DNA of 54,061 nucleotides, from contig JAFTST010000032.1 in assembly GCA_017467165.1 (NCBI GenBank), forward strand, positions 1 to 54,061, read 5' to 3'. The DNA is from Clostridia bacterium (GTDB taxonomy: Bacteria > Bacillota > Clostridia > Oscillospirales > CAG-272). Below the pieces are notes generated by a model. That model saw only the letters and a list, made by a program, of their open reading frames with translations. It did no database searches and was not told the DNA's origin. Position 1 is the first letter of the stretch. Each line of letters begins with the position of its first letter. A program made the position numbers and the translations under genes. Positions 9,120 through 17,762 of the stretch are shown here, piece by piece.

Positions 9120-11429
9120 ATGGATATACAGAAAATAACTGCCTTCACGATGGACGCGGGGGAGCACTCGGGACTTGTCTCTAGGGTGCCGTGCTCTATG
9201 TACTCGGTGCTTCTTGAGCACGGGCTTATCGACGACCCGTACTATCGTGACAACGGGAAAAGACTCAGGGAGCTTTCGCTAGGTAGCTGCACCTTCACTG
9301 CGGAATTCGGCGTTTCGGATTTGACTCTCTCGAGGAAAAAACAGCTTCTGAGATTCAACTGTCTTGATACTCTGTGCGAGATTGAGCTCAACGGAAGAAA
9401 AATCGCCGATACAGATAATATGCACAGGATCTATACCCTTGACGTTGGGGGTATTCTTTCTGCCGGCAAGAATGTTTTAAAAATACGAATCCGCTCTGCA
9501 GCCGACGACAAGGACGGTCAGTCGAGGAAGGCGCGATATGCTTCGGGCTGCGAGTGGTTGCCCGCGCTTTCCGATATGGGCATTATGCGCGAGGTGGAGC
9601 TTATCTCCTTCGACACGGGAATGATAGAGCGCGTCAAGGTGAGGCAGATACACGGGGAAGGTGAGGTAAGGCTTGACCTGACCCTTCACACCTCTGGCTC
9701 GGACGAGCTTTTCCGCGCGGTTGCCACCCTGGTTTCCCCCGCGGGCAACGTTTTCTACTCGGGTCTTATCGCAGGCAAGGGTACAATAACCGTCACTAAT
9801 CCTAATCTCTGGTGGCCAAACGGACTCGGAGCGCAGAATTTATACAAGCTCACGGTAAATCTGTATTCGGATACCGAGATATGCGACAGCAGGGAGATGA
9901 AAATCGGACTTCGTACCTTGACTCTGGTTGAAGGGGCTAAAGAAAGCCTGAACCTCGCTGTCAACGGTGTGTCCTTCTTCTCAAGAGGGGCTAACTATAT
10001 CCCCGAGGACAGCATTATTCCGAGACTCAGTCGCGAGCGCACGCGAAGGCTTCTTGAGGACGCGAGGGCGGCGAATTTTAACACGGTACGTGTCCTTGGC
10101 GGCGCTTATTATCCCCCCGACTACTTCTTCGAGTCCTGCGACGAGCTCGGACTTGTGGTATGGCAGGATATTGAAGGCGTCTGTGACTGCATATCCCCGA
10201 CGGAAAGTCTTCTGGAGAATTTCGGGGAAGAGCTGAAGGATAACCTTACACGCATAGCGCATCATCCGTCACTCGGCGTCGTTCTGGGAAGCGGTACAGC
10301 ACCGCTCACGGGGGGCGAAGCTCCCACCGACAGCACAGAGCAGGGCGACAATATATTAACCGCGCTTTTGAAGGAGTATCTACCCGATACTGTATATTGG
10401 GAATATCCTACGGAAGATGATGACTCCTCACCGCAGAAGGAAGAAGCGGATAATCTGCCTGACGGAGTATTCCGCCTCTTTGGATTCCCCGAGCACCCCT
10501 GCACCCTCACTCTGCCCTCTGAGAAGACAGCCGTAGCCTTCGCTGAGGAGGATGACCTCAACGTCTTCTCCCCCGTGCTCGAGTGGCACAGGAGCAGGTC
10601 GTCATCCGACGGCGGCTGCAACCTGACGGACTATCTTTCAAAGGCGCACAGATACCCCTATTCCTTCGGCAGCCTGGCTTATATGACGCAGCTGGTTCTG
10701 GCTGAGTCGGTTCGATTAACGGTAGAGCGTATGCGCCGCGAGAGAGGCGGCTGTATGAGCTCGATTTATTGGCAGCTGAACGACTGCTGGCCCGCGATTT
10801 CCCCGTCGGGAATCGACTACTTCGGCAGATGGAAGGCGTTACACTATCTCGCTAAGAGATTCTACGCGCCCGTGCTTGTCTCGGCAAGCGTAGACGGCAC
10901 CCGTGTCACCTTTAATCTTTCGAATGAAAAAAGAGTTGCCTTTGACGGAAGCTTTTCCTATTCGGTTGTCGATAACAGACAGCGCACGGTCTTCAAGGAT
11001 AGCTTTCCTATCTCGGTTCTGCCGATGAGCGCGGCGAATATACTCACCACCGACCTGTACTCACTCATCTCGGGTCACGAGAGCGAGTACGTGCTAGTCT
11101 ATTCGGTCAGCGACGGGCTTGCCGCCAAGTCGCAGGGAACATATAAGTTCGACCAGCCAAAGAGCTTTGACTTTATTAAGCCGACCTTCACCTCCGAGAT
11201 TTCGGGAAGTGGCACGGATTTCTATCTGACGCTCACCTCTGACGTCTACGCCGCGTCGGTGGAGCTTGATTTTTCAGAGCTTGACGCTGTCTTTGACGAC
11301 AACTATTTCGACCTTCCCGGCGGAGTGCCCTGTCGGGTGCATTTCAGAACGAGAGACGTTACAAACCTCGACGCGCTTACCCGTCAGCTCCGTATCCGCT
11401 CGGTGTACGATATAGGTAGAGAAAAATAA
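9120..11429 (+). CDS. GH2 beta-mannosidase-like protein with apparently lost catalytic residues
   Basis: This 769-residue cytosolic protein has the full GH2 beta-mannosidase layout. It starts with a jelly-roll domain (PYYRDN, LDTLCEIELNG, NMHR), then the TIM-barrel entry RGANYIPEDS, then CDELGLVVWQD and the late signature YWQLNDCWPAISPSGIDYFGRWKALHY (positions about 556-582). In the family the acid/base sits in GNNE after HPS; here the text is GSGT at residues 390-393. The nucleophile sits in SEFGF; here it is FRLFGF at 451-456, with Leu453 at the Glu position. Both glutamates therefore seem missing. It may be a binding or regulatory pseudoenzyme, or use other residues. It is followed 38 bases later by mscL, with no obvious link. 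Confidence 0.82.
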   Translation: MDIQKITAFTMDAGEHSGLVSRVPCSMYSVLLEHGLIDDPYYRDNGKRLRELSLGSCTFTAEFGVSDLTLSRKKQLLRFNCLDTLCEIELNGRKIADTDNMHRIYTLDVGGILSAGKNVLKIRIRSAADDKDGQSRKARYASGCEWLPALSDMGIMREVELISFDTGMIERVKVRQIHGEGEVRLDLTLHTSGSDELFRAVATLVSPAGNVFYSGLIAGKGTITVTNPNLWWPNGLGAQNLYKLTVNLYSDTEICDSREMKIGLRTLTLVEGAKESLNLAVNGVSFFSRGANYIPEDSIIPRLSRERTRRLLEDARAANFNTVRVLGGAYYPPDYFFESCDELGLVVWQDIEGVCDCISPTESLLENFGEELKDNLTRIAHHPSLGVVLGSGTAPLTGGEAPTDSTEQGDNILTALLKEYLPDTVYWEYPTEDDDSSPQKEEADNLPDGVFRLFGFPEHPCTLTLPSEKTAVAFAEEDDLNVFSPVLEWHRSRSSSDGGCNLTDYLSKAHRYPYSFGSLAYMTQLVLAESVRLTVERMRRERGGCMSSIYWQLNDCWPAISPSGIDYFGRWKALHYLAKRFYAPVLVSASVDGTRVTFNLSNEKRVAFDGSFSYSVVDNRQRTVFKDSFPISVLPMSAANILTTDLYSLISGHESEYVLVYSVSDGLAAKSQGTYKFDQPKSFDFIKPTFTSEISGSGTDFYLTLTSDVYAASVELDFSELDAVFDDNYFDLPGGVPCRVHFRTRDVTNLDALTRQLRIRSVYDIGREK

Positions 11430-11467
11430 ATGAAAAACAAAATAATATAAAAGCGAAAGGAAATGAA

Positions 11468-12103
11468 ATGAAAAAGTTTTTCGAAGAATTCAAAAAGTTT
11501 ATCACCCGCGGCAACGTGGTTGATATGGCGGTCGGTGTCACCGTCGGTAGTGCGTTCACCGCTATAGTCAACGCGCTCAGCAACAACATTCTCAAGCCCA
11601 TTATCAACTGGGTCCTTGCTCTTATTCTCGGCAAGAACTCGCTCAGCGAGATTTTCACCTTCCTGAAAACCTCCTATACGGTTGATGAAACCGGCGTGGA
11701 GGTCGTCGACCTCGCTAACTCCATCTACATAGATTGGGGCGCATTTATCAACGCTATTATCAACTTCCTTCTTATCGCCTTCGTGCTCTTCTGCATCGTC
11801 AAGACCTTTAACTCGGTGCGCGATAATCAGGAAAAGCTGAAGAACGCTATCAAGAGCGCCAAGCCCACCAAGGCCGAAAAGGCTGAGATGAAGGCACTCG
11901 GTCTCAACTACAAGAGCCTTGATGCAGTCAAGGCGTTCCGCGACGAGAAGGCTAAGGCTCAGGCTGAGGCAGAGGCTCAGGAAAAGGCGGCTGCCGAGGA
12001 AGCGGCTCGCGTAGAGGCAGAGAAGGCTGCATATGCCAGAGGTGCTGATGATAGACAGGAAGCGCTCCTTCGTGAGATTGTAGAGCTTCTTAAGAAGCAG
12101 TAA
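11468..12103 (+). CDS. mscL: Large-conductance mechanosensitive channel MscL
   Basis: An inner-membrane pentameric channel that opens on membrane tension and releases solutes during hypo-osmotic shock. The N-terminus has the MscL signature: an amphipathic start, then RGNVVDMAVGVTVGSAFTAI with the pore-lining first helix, a periplasmic-type loop, and a second membrane helix near residues 95-118. At 211 residues it is longer than the usual 130-150. The extra length is an Ala/Glu/Lys-rich helical C-terminal extension, which probably forms an extended cytoplasmic bundle. The start follows GAAAGGAAATG spacing, and a strong hairpin lies just downstream. Confidence 0.95.
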   Translation: MKKFFEEFKKFITRGNVVDMAVGVTVGSAFTAIVNALSNNILKPIINWVLALILGKNSLSEIFTFLKTSYTVDETGVEVVDLANSIYIDWGAFINAIINFLLIAFVLFCIVKTFNSVRDNQEKLKNAIKSAKPTKAEKAEMKALGLNYKSLDAVKAFRDEKAKAQAEAEAQEKAAAEEAARVEAEKAAYARGADDRQEALLREIVELLKKQ

Positions 12104-12120
12104 CTTCGGGCTATAAAACA

Positions 12121-12147
12121 AGGGAGAGGCGACCTGCCTCTCCCTTT
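12121..12147. terminator. Terminator between mscL and the yhaN-like gene
   Basis: AGGGAGAGGC and GCCTCTCCCT form a perfect 10-pair stem with loop GACCT. It lies between two convergent genes. The following T run is short, so it is probably a shared stop of moderate strength. Confidence 0.75.
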
Positions 12148-12174
12148 AAAATTATTTTTGAGTCTGTGACAGAT

Positions 12175-14601
12175 TTATACCGCACGCGCCTCTGAGCAGG
12201 TGAGATATATTATCTGTCTTTCCTTGGCTATGGCGGATATAAGCTCCATAGCCCTTTTTCTTCTCCTGTCGTCGAGCGATATGAACGGGTCGTCGAGTAT
12301 CAGGAAGGGAAGCTCGCCCTCATACAGAGAGTCGACAAGGGCAAGACGCATAGCGAGCGAAAAAAGGTCTCTCGTTCCTCTGCTGAAGCTTGTCTCGGCT
12401 CTCGCCTCGCCTCTTTCGTTTTTCTTGACGGTGAAGTCGGTGTCAACGAAGTATTCGCCCTCCTCGCCCGAGATAAGCGAGGCGTAGTGGATAAATCTCT
12501 CTCGGGTTTTTCCGATATATCTTGAGCTCATATTTTCAGCCGCGAGGGTGAGAAGCTCCTTGGTGAGCTTGATAATATTCAGGCTCCTCTCATATTCCGC
12601 GAGGGTTTCGGTGGCGGCGAGTCTTGCCGCTGCGACCTCCTCCTCGGTGTCGCATTCCTCGATAAGCGAGCGGTATTCCTGCTCTGTGATGGTGTACTGC
12701 CGCTTCATCTCGGCAACCTGTGAGGCAACGAGAGCTCTTTCCTCTCTGAGCGTCTGCTCCTCGCTCTCGCCAAGCTCCGTGACCCCCAGCGAAATATCGT
12801 TTTCAGCGGCGAATTTTTCGCACTCGGAGCACATACGCCCGGCGTTCTGGCTTCTGTAGCCGTATTCGTTAATGTTGGCGCGTATCTCGTCAAACGGGGT
12901 ATCGGTCACGGTCGGGAATCTGTCAAGGAATCTCTTCGCTCTGGCTTGAAGCTCCTCGCTTCTCTTGATCTTCCCGAGCCTGTCCTGCGCTCCGCGCTGC
13001 TGTGTCCTGGAAAGCGAGAGATATTCGTTATACTCCTCGCGTATCCGCCCGATATCAGTCGACGAGCCGCCTGTTATTCCCATTCCTTCAAGGAAGGCTG
13101 AAATCTCGCGCTCACTGCTCGAAATTCTATCCCGAAGAAGGACCTCCTCGCGAGCTCTTTCCTCACTGAGAGCGTTGTATAGTGAGAGTGAGTTTTTCCT
13201 TTCGTACAGATGCCCGAGAGCATCTCCGGTTGCCGAAGGCAAAATTTCGCCGAGAAACGCCCTCGCCGCCTTCTTATCTCTTCCAATTCCCGCCGTTCTG
13301 AGAATGACTCCGACGAGGGAAAGCACAACGCCAAGCGCGCATATACTGAAGAGCGGAGGCTTGACAAGAGCTCCGAGAGCAGCGCCCGATACAGCCGCCG
13401 CAGCTCCGAGTATGATAAGCGCCGTGGAGGCGGCGGAGGGCTTGCCCTTCGCCTTAAGAATAGCCGTTTCGATTTCATCCTCGGTGGGAAGCCTCGCAGG
13501 GAAGAGCTCTCTCATTCTCAGGCTTCTTTCGTCCTCTCCCTGCTCGATTTTCCGGAGCCTATCCCTGTCGGAGTCGAGCTCCGTCGCTCTCTGCACTATT
13601 CTCTCGATTTCTCTCTGGCTTGTAGTGCTGTATTTTTCGCTGAGTGACAGATATACCTCGTCTGCGCCCTCGCCGATAGCCTCGGCGCGCAGCCTTGCCG
13701 CATCCTTCGCGGCATCCCTCGCCTCGTCGACCTCCTCAAGCGTGGGTACGTTTCCGCCGAAGAAATCAAGAAGAGCCTTGACCTTTTCAAGCTCCGCGTC
13801 TCTTTTTTCGCACATATCGCGGTATCTTTCAAGAAGCGCCATGCGCTCGCGCCTTGCTATCTGCTGCTCGTGGCGGCGTCTGAGCTCGCGCTCTCTATCC
13901 TCAAGGGCGCGAATTTCTCCCTCAAGCTCCGTGAGCTCTCTTTCCTTTTCCTCAGCTCTCGCGCTGAGCCGTGACAGCTCGTCAAGTCTGCGGTTATAGT
14001 CCAGAATTTCGCCCTTGATTCTCGCTATCTCGCCCTGTCCGCCGCGCTTCTGGTATCTTTTTCTGCGCTCGTCGAGCAGCTTGATAGCTCCGCTGTAGCT
14101 TCCGATATCTCCGTCGGCGCCCATAACGTCGGAGAGCCTTGAGGCGACGGTGTCGTTAGCCCTGTCGTCTGCCTCAATAGTCCTCTCGGAGAAAAGGATG
14201 GTGCGGATAAAGCCCTCCTTGTCTATGCCGAAGAGCTCAAGGCCGATATTCTCGGTGTAGTCGGGGGATACAGCGCCCGTCAGGGCGTTTCTCAGGGTGA
14301 AGCTGTCATCGGACTGCTTAGCTCCGAAGCTTCGCTCAATAACGTAGCTCCGTTCTCCCACGGCGACCGTCATACTGCCGCCGAAGGCTCCGCCCTGCCA
14401 GGGCTTGTATTTTCTTCTCTCGTTTTCCTCGACGGATCTTCTGTTGTCACCAAGACCGTAGAGCATAGCCTTAATGAAGGCGGTAAGAGTCGTCTTGCCC
14501 GCGCCGTTCTCACGGCAGATGACGTTGAGGCCCTCCGTGAAGTCAAAATCGCACCCGGAAAACCTGCCGAAGCCCTCTATATGACATTTTATAATTCTCA
14601 T
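12175..14601 (-). CDS. YhaN-like SMC/Rad50-type ATPase
   Basis: This 808-residue protein has the split ATPase of SbcC/Rad50-like proteins: Walker A ENGAGKTT at 31-38, long charged coiled-coil arms, a signature-like SRGTRDLFSLAMRLAL and Walker B LPFLILDDPF near the C-terminus. Unlike SbcC, the middle (about residues 389-440) holds two adjacent hydrophobic segments rich in Ala, Leu and Val, which look like a membrane hairpin. This points to the YhaN class. The partner nuclease gene lies 9 bases upstream on the same strand, so the two probably form an SbcCD-like complex acting on DNA ends, perhaps at the membrane. Confidence 0.85.
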   Translation of the reverse strand: MRIIKCHIEGFGRFSGCDFDFTEGLNVICRENGAGKTTLTAFIKAMLYGLGDNRRSVEENERRKYKPWQGGAFGGSMTVAVGERSYVIERSFGAKQSDDSFTLRNALTGAVSPDYTENIGLELFGIDKEGFIRTILFSERTIEADDRANDTVASRLSDVMGADGDIGSYSGAIKLLDERRKRYQKRGGQGEIARIKGEILDYNRRLDELSRLSARAEEKERELTELEGEIRALEDRERELRRRHEQQIARRERMALLERYRDMCEKRDAELEKVKALLDFFGGNVPTLEEVDEARDAAKDAARLRAEAIGEGADEVYLSLSEKYSTTSQREIERIVQRATELDSDRDRLRKIEQGEDERSLRMRELFPARLPTEDEIETAILKAKGKPSAASTALIILGAAAAVSGAALGALVKPPLFSICALGVVLSLVGVILRTAGIGRDKKAARAFLGEILPSATGDALGHLYERKNSLSLYNALSEERAREEVLLRDRISSSEREISAFLEGMGITGGSSTDIGRIREEYNEYLSLSRTQQRGAQDRLGKIKRSEELQARAKRFLDRFPTVTDTPFDEIRANINEYGYRSQNAGRMCSECEKFAAENDISLGVTELGESEEQTLREERALVASQVAEMKRQYTITEQEYRSLIEECDTEEEVAAARLAATETLAEYERSLNIIKLTKELLTLAAENMSSRYIGKTRERFIHYASLISGEEGEYFVDTDFTVKKNERGEARAETSFSRGTRDLFSLAMRLALVDSLYEGELPFLILDDPFISLDDRRRKRAMELISAIAKERQIIYLTCSEARAV

Positions 14602-14610
14602 AAGTCCTCC

Positions 14611-15675
14611 TTAAAGGTCTGCGTCCTCACCGAGAAGAGCGGCGATTCCCGCGCGGATAACTGCCTCCTTGTCCTCGTCGGACAGCTCTGCGCCCAGCAC
14701 CGTGCGGATAAACTCACCCTTCAAGGATTTGTCGTATCTGTATGACTCGGGGTCAATTCTGGTGCGCGAGAGGTCTTGGAGCTCAAAGTGATAGAACCTG
14801 TCCTGCCACCTGGCAACGATAGCGTCGGTAGCGGGGAACAGCTCGGGAAGCCTTCTTCCGCACAGCTCAACCCTGACCATATCTGCTCCGGGAATATCCC
14901 TGAGCTGTTCCGCAACCGAGTCCTCTATCTCAAGGGTGCCGGTAGCCTCTGAAATATCGACCCTGACTATGTGCAGTCTGCGCCTTGCCAGCGGAACGAA
15001 CGCCTCCCTCGGACGTCTCTCCGAGAAGTCGACGACAACCGCGCCCTTTTCTCCCGTCTCGTCAAATCCGCGTCCCTCGGGAGAGCCGCAGTATACCGCA
15101 ATTCCTCGCTCGTCGATGGCGCGCACCGAGTATGAGTGATAGTGTCCGAGCGCCAGATAGTCAATACCTCTGTCGGCGGCGTCCTTGATTCCGACAGCGT
15201 CGCGGGAGCTTCTGTCAAGGAGCGCTCCGTGCAGGACGACAATATTCTTTCTTCCCGGGTCGAGCCTCAGGCTTGCGAACATATCCTCGTAGAGCTCGCT
15301 TCTGCCCGCCACGGTTATATCTCCATAGTCGAAATAGGTCCAATCCTCCGAGAATATTCTGAGATTTCTCGGTAGCTCGAGTCCGCTTTCGATAACGGCG
15401 TTTTTCTCGTGATTTCCCGACAGATAGAGAAACTCAACCGACGGAGCGCAGGATATAATCTTTAAAATTCTCTCGCACAGCGACTTTGAGACCCTCCTCG
15501 TGTCGAAGAGGTCGCCCGCTATGATGAAAAGGGATACGTCTCTCTTGACAGCCAGCTCGGTCATTCGCTCCAGGGTGACTATAAGCTCGTTTTTTCTCTG
15601 TCTGATTTTCTCGGGCGAGAGCCTCGAGGTCAGCGGTGAGCCAATGTGCAGGTCGGCGGTATGTAGTATTTTCAT
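14611..15675 (-). CDS. SbcD/YhaO-like metallophosphoesterase (DNA exonuclease)
   Basis: This 354-residue protein has the calcineurin-like phosphoesterase metal motifs in order: HTADLHIG at the N-terminus, IIAGDLFD, YLSGNHEK, VLHGALL and LALGHYHSY. The length and C-terminal capping region match SbcD/YhaO exonuclease subunits. It sits between an AraC-type regulator (6 bases upstream) and the YhaN-like ATPase (9 bases downstream), so all three share a transcript. The expected role is metal-dependent processing of DNA ends together with the ATPase. Confidence 0.9.
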   Translation of the reverse strand: MKILHTADLHIGSPLTSRLSPEKIRQRKNELIVTLERMTELAVKRDVSLFIIAGDLFDTRRVSKSLCERILKIISCAPSVEFLYLSGNHEKNAVIESGLELPRNLRIFSEDWTYFDYGDITVAGRSELYEDMFASLRLDPGRKNIVVLHGALLDRSSRDAVGIKDAADRGIDYLALGHYHSYSVRAIDERGIAVYCGSPEGRGFDETGEKGAVVVDFSERRPREAFVPLARRRLHIVRVDISEATGTLEIEDSVAEQLRDIPGADMVRVELCGRRLPELFPATDAIVARWQDRFYHFELQDLSRTRIDPESYRYDKSLKGEFIRTVLGAELSDEDKEAVIRAGIAALLGEDADL

Positions 15676-15681
15676 ATAAAG

Positions 15682-16494
15682 CTACCTCCTTTGGCGGTAT
15701 TCGCTCGGCGGAAAGCCGTGCTTTGAGGAAAAGACCTTTGAAAAATAGGATTGGTCGGAAAAGCCCGACGCTATGGCGATTTCGCCTATGGCTTTCTCGC
15801 CGAGTGAGAGCATTCTCTCAGCCTCCGCGAGTCTTACCTCGGTGATATAGCTGCCCACCGTCATTCCGTACTCCTTCTTGAAGGAGGTGATGAGAGTCGA
15901 TTTCGAGCAGCCGATATGTGTGCATATGTCCTTTATACTTATCTTTGAGCGAAAATTTTCATATATATAGTTTTTCGCCAGCTGCGCTACGGTCGGCTTT
16001 TCTCTGGGAATGGCGTTCGAGAGTGTCAGATATTGAGCGCATATCGTCATTATTCTGACGTATGATTTTATCATATTACCCTTCACTCGCGGTATTCTCG
16101 CCATAGCCTCCTGCATCTGAGCGCACGTTTCTCCGTCCTCCATCGCCGCCCAGGGCATATGATGCTCACGCTGCTCCTCCCTCAGAACCTGCCCCATAAC
16201 CAGAAAGCCCGTCAGGGTGCCGAAGTTATATAACGGGCTCACCGCCTCGGTAAGACCGTAGCGACAGGTGTAGATATAAGTATCCTTTATAGCCAGAGCA
16301 TGCTTACACGCCGCCTTGTCACAGGCAATGCACCCATCCAGCTCGCCAGGAAGCGAGTGCACCGCGCGACAGAAATCGGACTTCGCCTCGGGATAGGCGG
16401 CAATCTCGCCGTAGTCAGCGTCGTGCAGGGAAACGCGAAAGCCGGTTATTTTATTAAGCTCCATCAAAACCGAGATAATCTCATGCTTTTTCAC
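15682..16494 (-). CDS. AraC-family regulator with PocR sensory domain
   Basis: This is a 270-residue transcription factor. Residues 1-165 resemble the PocR ligand-binding domain: the cysteine-bearing segment around CIACDKAACKHA is followed by CRYGLTEAVSPLYNFGTLTGFLVMGQVL, which suggests small-molecule or metal/redox sensing. Residues about 170-270 are a double helix-turn-helix AraC domain ending in FSDQSYFSKVFSSKHGFPPSEYRQ. Its promoter overlaps that of the divergent NahK-like/nagB operon, so it probably controls that operon as well as itself. The two genes after it on the same transcript are a DNA-repair-like pair, an odd combination. Confidence 0.88.
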   Translation of the reverse strand: MKKHEIISVLMELNKITGFRVSLHDADYGEIAAYPEAKSDFCRAVHSLPGELDGCIACDKAACKHALAIKDTYIYTCRYGLTEAVSPLYNFGTLTGFLVMGQVLREEQREHHMPWAAMEDGETCAQMQEAMARIPRVKGNMIKSYVRIMTICAQYLTLSNAIPREKPTVAQLAKNYIYENFRSKISIKDICTHIGCSKSTLITSFKKEYGMTVGSYITEVRLAEAERMLSLGEKAIGEIAIASGFSDQSYFSKVFSSKHGFPPSEYRQRR

Positions 16495-16548
16495 GTCTGC
16501 CTCCGTTGTTTGTAAAATGTTTTTAAAAAATGTTCTATTCTACAAAAT

Positions 16549-16577
16549 ATTATACAATTTTACATTGAAAAAGTCAA
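16549..16577 (-). promoter_or_regulatory. Promoter of the AraC regulator operon
   Basis: On the minus strand TTGACT (16577-16572) and TATAAT (16554-16549) are separated by 17 bases. The element overlaps the divergent promoter of the NahK-like gene. An inverted repeat TGTAAAAT/ATTTTACA (16510-16517 and 16557-16564) flanks its -10 region and may be an operator. Confidence 0.8.
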
Positions 16578-16593
16578 GGAAGAAACATATAAT
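16565..16593 (+). promoter_or_regulatory. Promoter of the NahK-like/nagB operon
   Basis: TTGAAA (16565-16570), a 17-base spacer and TATAAT (16588-16593). Its -35 box lies inside the spacer of the divergent AraC promoter, so both polymerases compete for the same stretch. Confidence 0.8.
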
Positions 16594-16642
16594 ATTTTTC
16601 GTAGACAGCCAGATAAATATCGGAATGGAATAAAATAAAAGA

Positions 16643-17752
16643 ATGTCAGACATTGAAATTAAGGAAATTATAAGCAACTTCAGGGCAGAGGGCGAGTTTG
16701 TCTGTGCGGTGTCGCTTAGCAGCGGACACATCAACGATACGAGCCTTGTGACCATGAGGCGCGAGGGAGGCTCCGAGGTTAAGTATATCCTTCAGCGAAT
16801 TAACGATAACGTGTTTAAAAGACCGGATCAGCTGATGGAAAACTACGTTGCCGTGACAGGCTTCATCAGAGCTAAGATTGAGAGGGAGGGTGGAGACCCC
16901 GAGCGCGAGGTTATCAACGTTATACCTACCGTTGACGGCGCGGCATATTACCGTGACAGTGAGGGAAGATATTGGAGAGTTCTCGTCCACGTCACCGATT
17001 CCGTTTCCTACGACAAGGTAGAGCGCCCCGAGCAGTTCTACGACAGCGCGGTTGCCTTCGGAAACTTCCAGTATATGCTCAGAGATTATCCCGCGGACAC
17101 GCTCCACGAAACGATAGTTAACTTCCATAACACCCCCGACAGATACCGTCAGCTTATGGAGGCGGTAGAGGGCAACGCGGCTGGCAGGCTCGACTCTGTC
17201 AAGGCAGAGGTGGACTTCGCTATGGCGAGATTTGACTTCTGTCATACTCTTGAGCGCGCTCACCGAGAGGGAAGGCTTCCGCTCCGCGTTACTCACAACG
17301 ATACCAAGCTCAACAACATACTTTTTGATGCCAAAACGGGCGCATCACTCTGCGTGGTTGACCTGGATACCATTATGCCGGGCTATTCTGTCAACGATTT
17401 TGGTGACTCTATCCGCTTCGGCGCTACAACCGCCAAGGAGGACGAGCGAGACCTCTCGCTTGTTAAATTTGATATAGACCTCTATGAGCTCTACGTCAAG
17501 GGATTTATCGAGGGGGCCAAGGGAGGTCTTACCGAGGGAGAGCTCGAGATGCTGCCGATAGGCGCCATTATGATGACGCTCGAGTGCGGTATGCGCTTTC
17601 TGACCGACTATCTGAATGGCGACACCTATTTCAAGGTGCACAGAGAGGGACACAACCTTGACAGATGCCGAAACCAGTTTAAGCTGGTATCGGATATGGA
17701 GTCGCAGCTTGACCAAATGCGTGAAATAGTGAAAAAATATTCTAATATATGA
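16643..17752 (+). CDS. N-acetylhexosamine 1-kinase-like phosphotransferase (NahK-like)
   Basis: This 369-residue cytosolic kinase is of the aminoglycoside-phosphotransferase fold. YILQRINDNVFKRPDQLMEN near the N-terminus is a NahK-like signature. The catalytic loop is THNDTKLNNILFD (His218, Asp220, Asn225) and the metal-binding DLDTIMPG follows at about 240. NahK phosphorylates GlcNAc or GalNAc at C1 in Bifidobacterium hexosamine pathways. The nagB gene starts directly after the stop, which supports amino-sugar catabolism. Other APH-fold sugar kinases cannot be ruled out. The ribosome site before the ATG is weak. Confidence 0.8.
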   Translation: MSDIEIKEIISNFRAEGEFVCAVSLSSGHINDTSLVTMRREGGSEVKYILQRINDNVFKRPDQLMENYVAVTGFIRAKIEREGGDPEREVINVIPTVDGAAYYRDSEGRYWRVLVHVTDSVSYDKVERPEQFYDSAVAFGNFQYMLRDYPADTLHETIVNFHNTPDRYRQLMEAVEGNAAGRLDSVKAEVDFAMARFDFCHTLERAHREGRLPLRVTHNDTKLNNILFDAKTGASLCVVDLDTIMPGYSVNDFGDSIRFGATTAKEDERDLSLVKFDIDLYELYVKGFIEGAKGGLTEGELEMLPIGAIMMTLECGMRFLTDYLNGDTYFKVHREGHNLDRCRNQFKLVSDMESQLDQMREIVKKYSNI

Positions 17753-17762
17753 GGTGAAAAAA

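Noticed and set aside
17754..17762. GTG start for nagB at 17754
   Set aside because: The GTG is part of the GAGGTG ribosome site for the ATG at 17763, which matches the usual NagB N-terminus.
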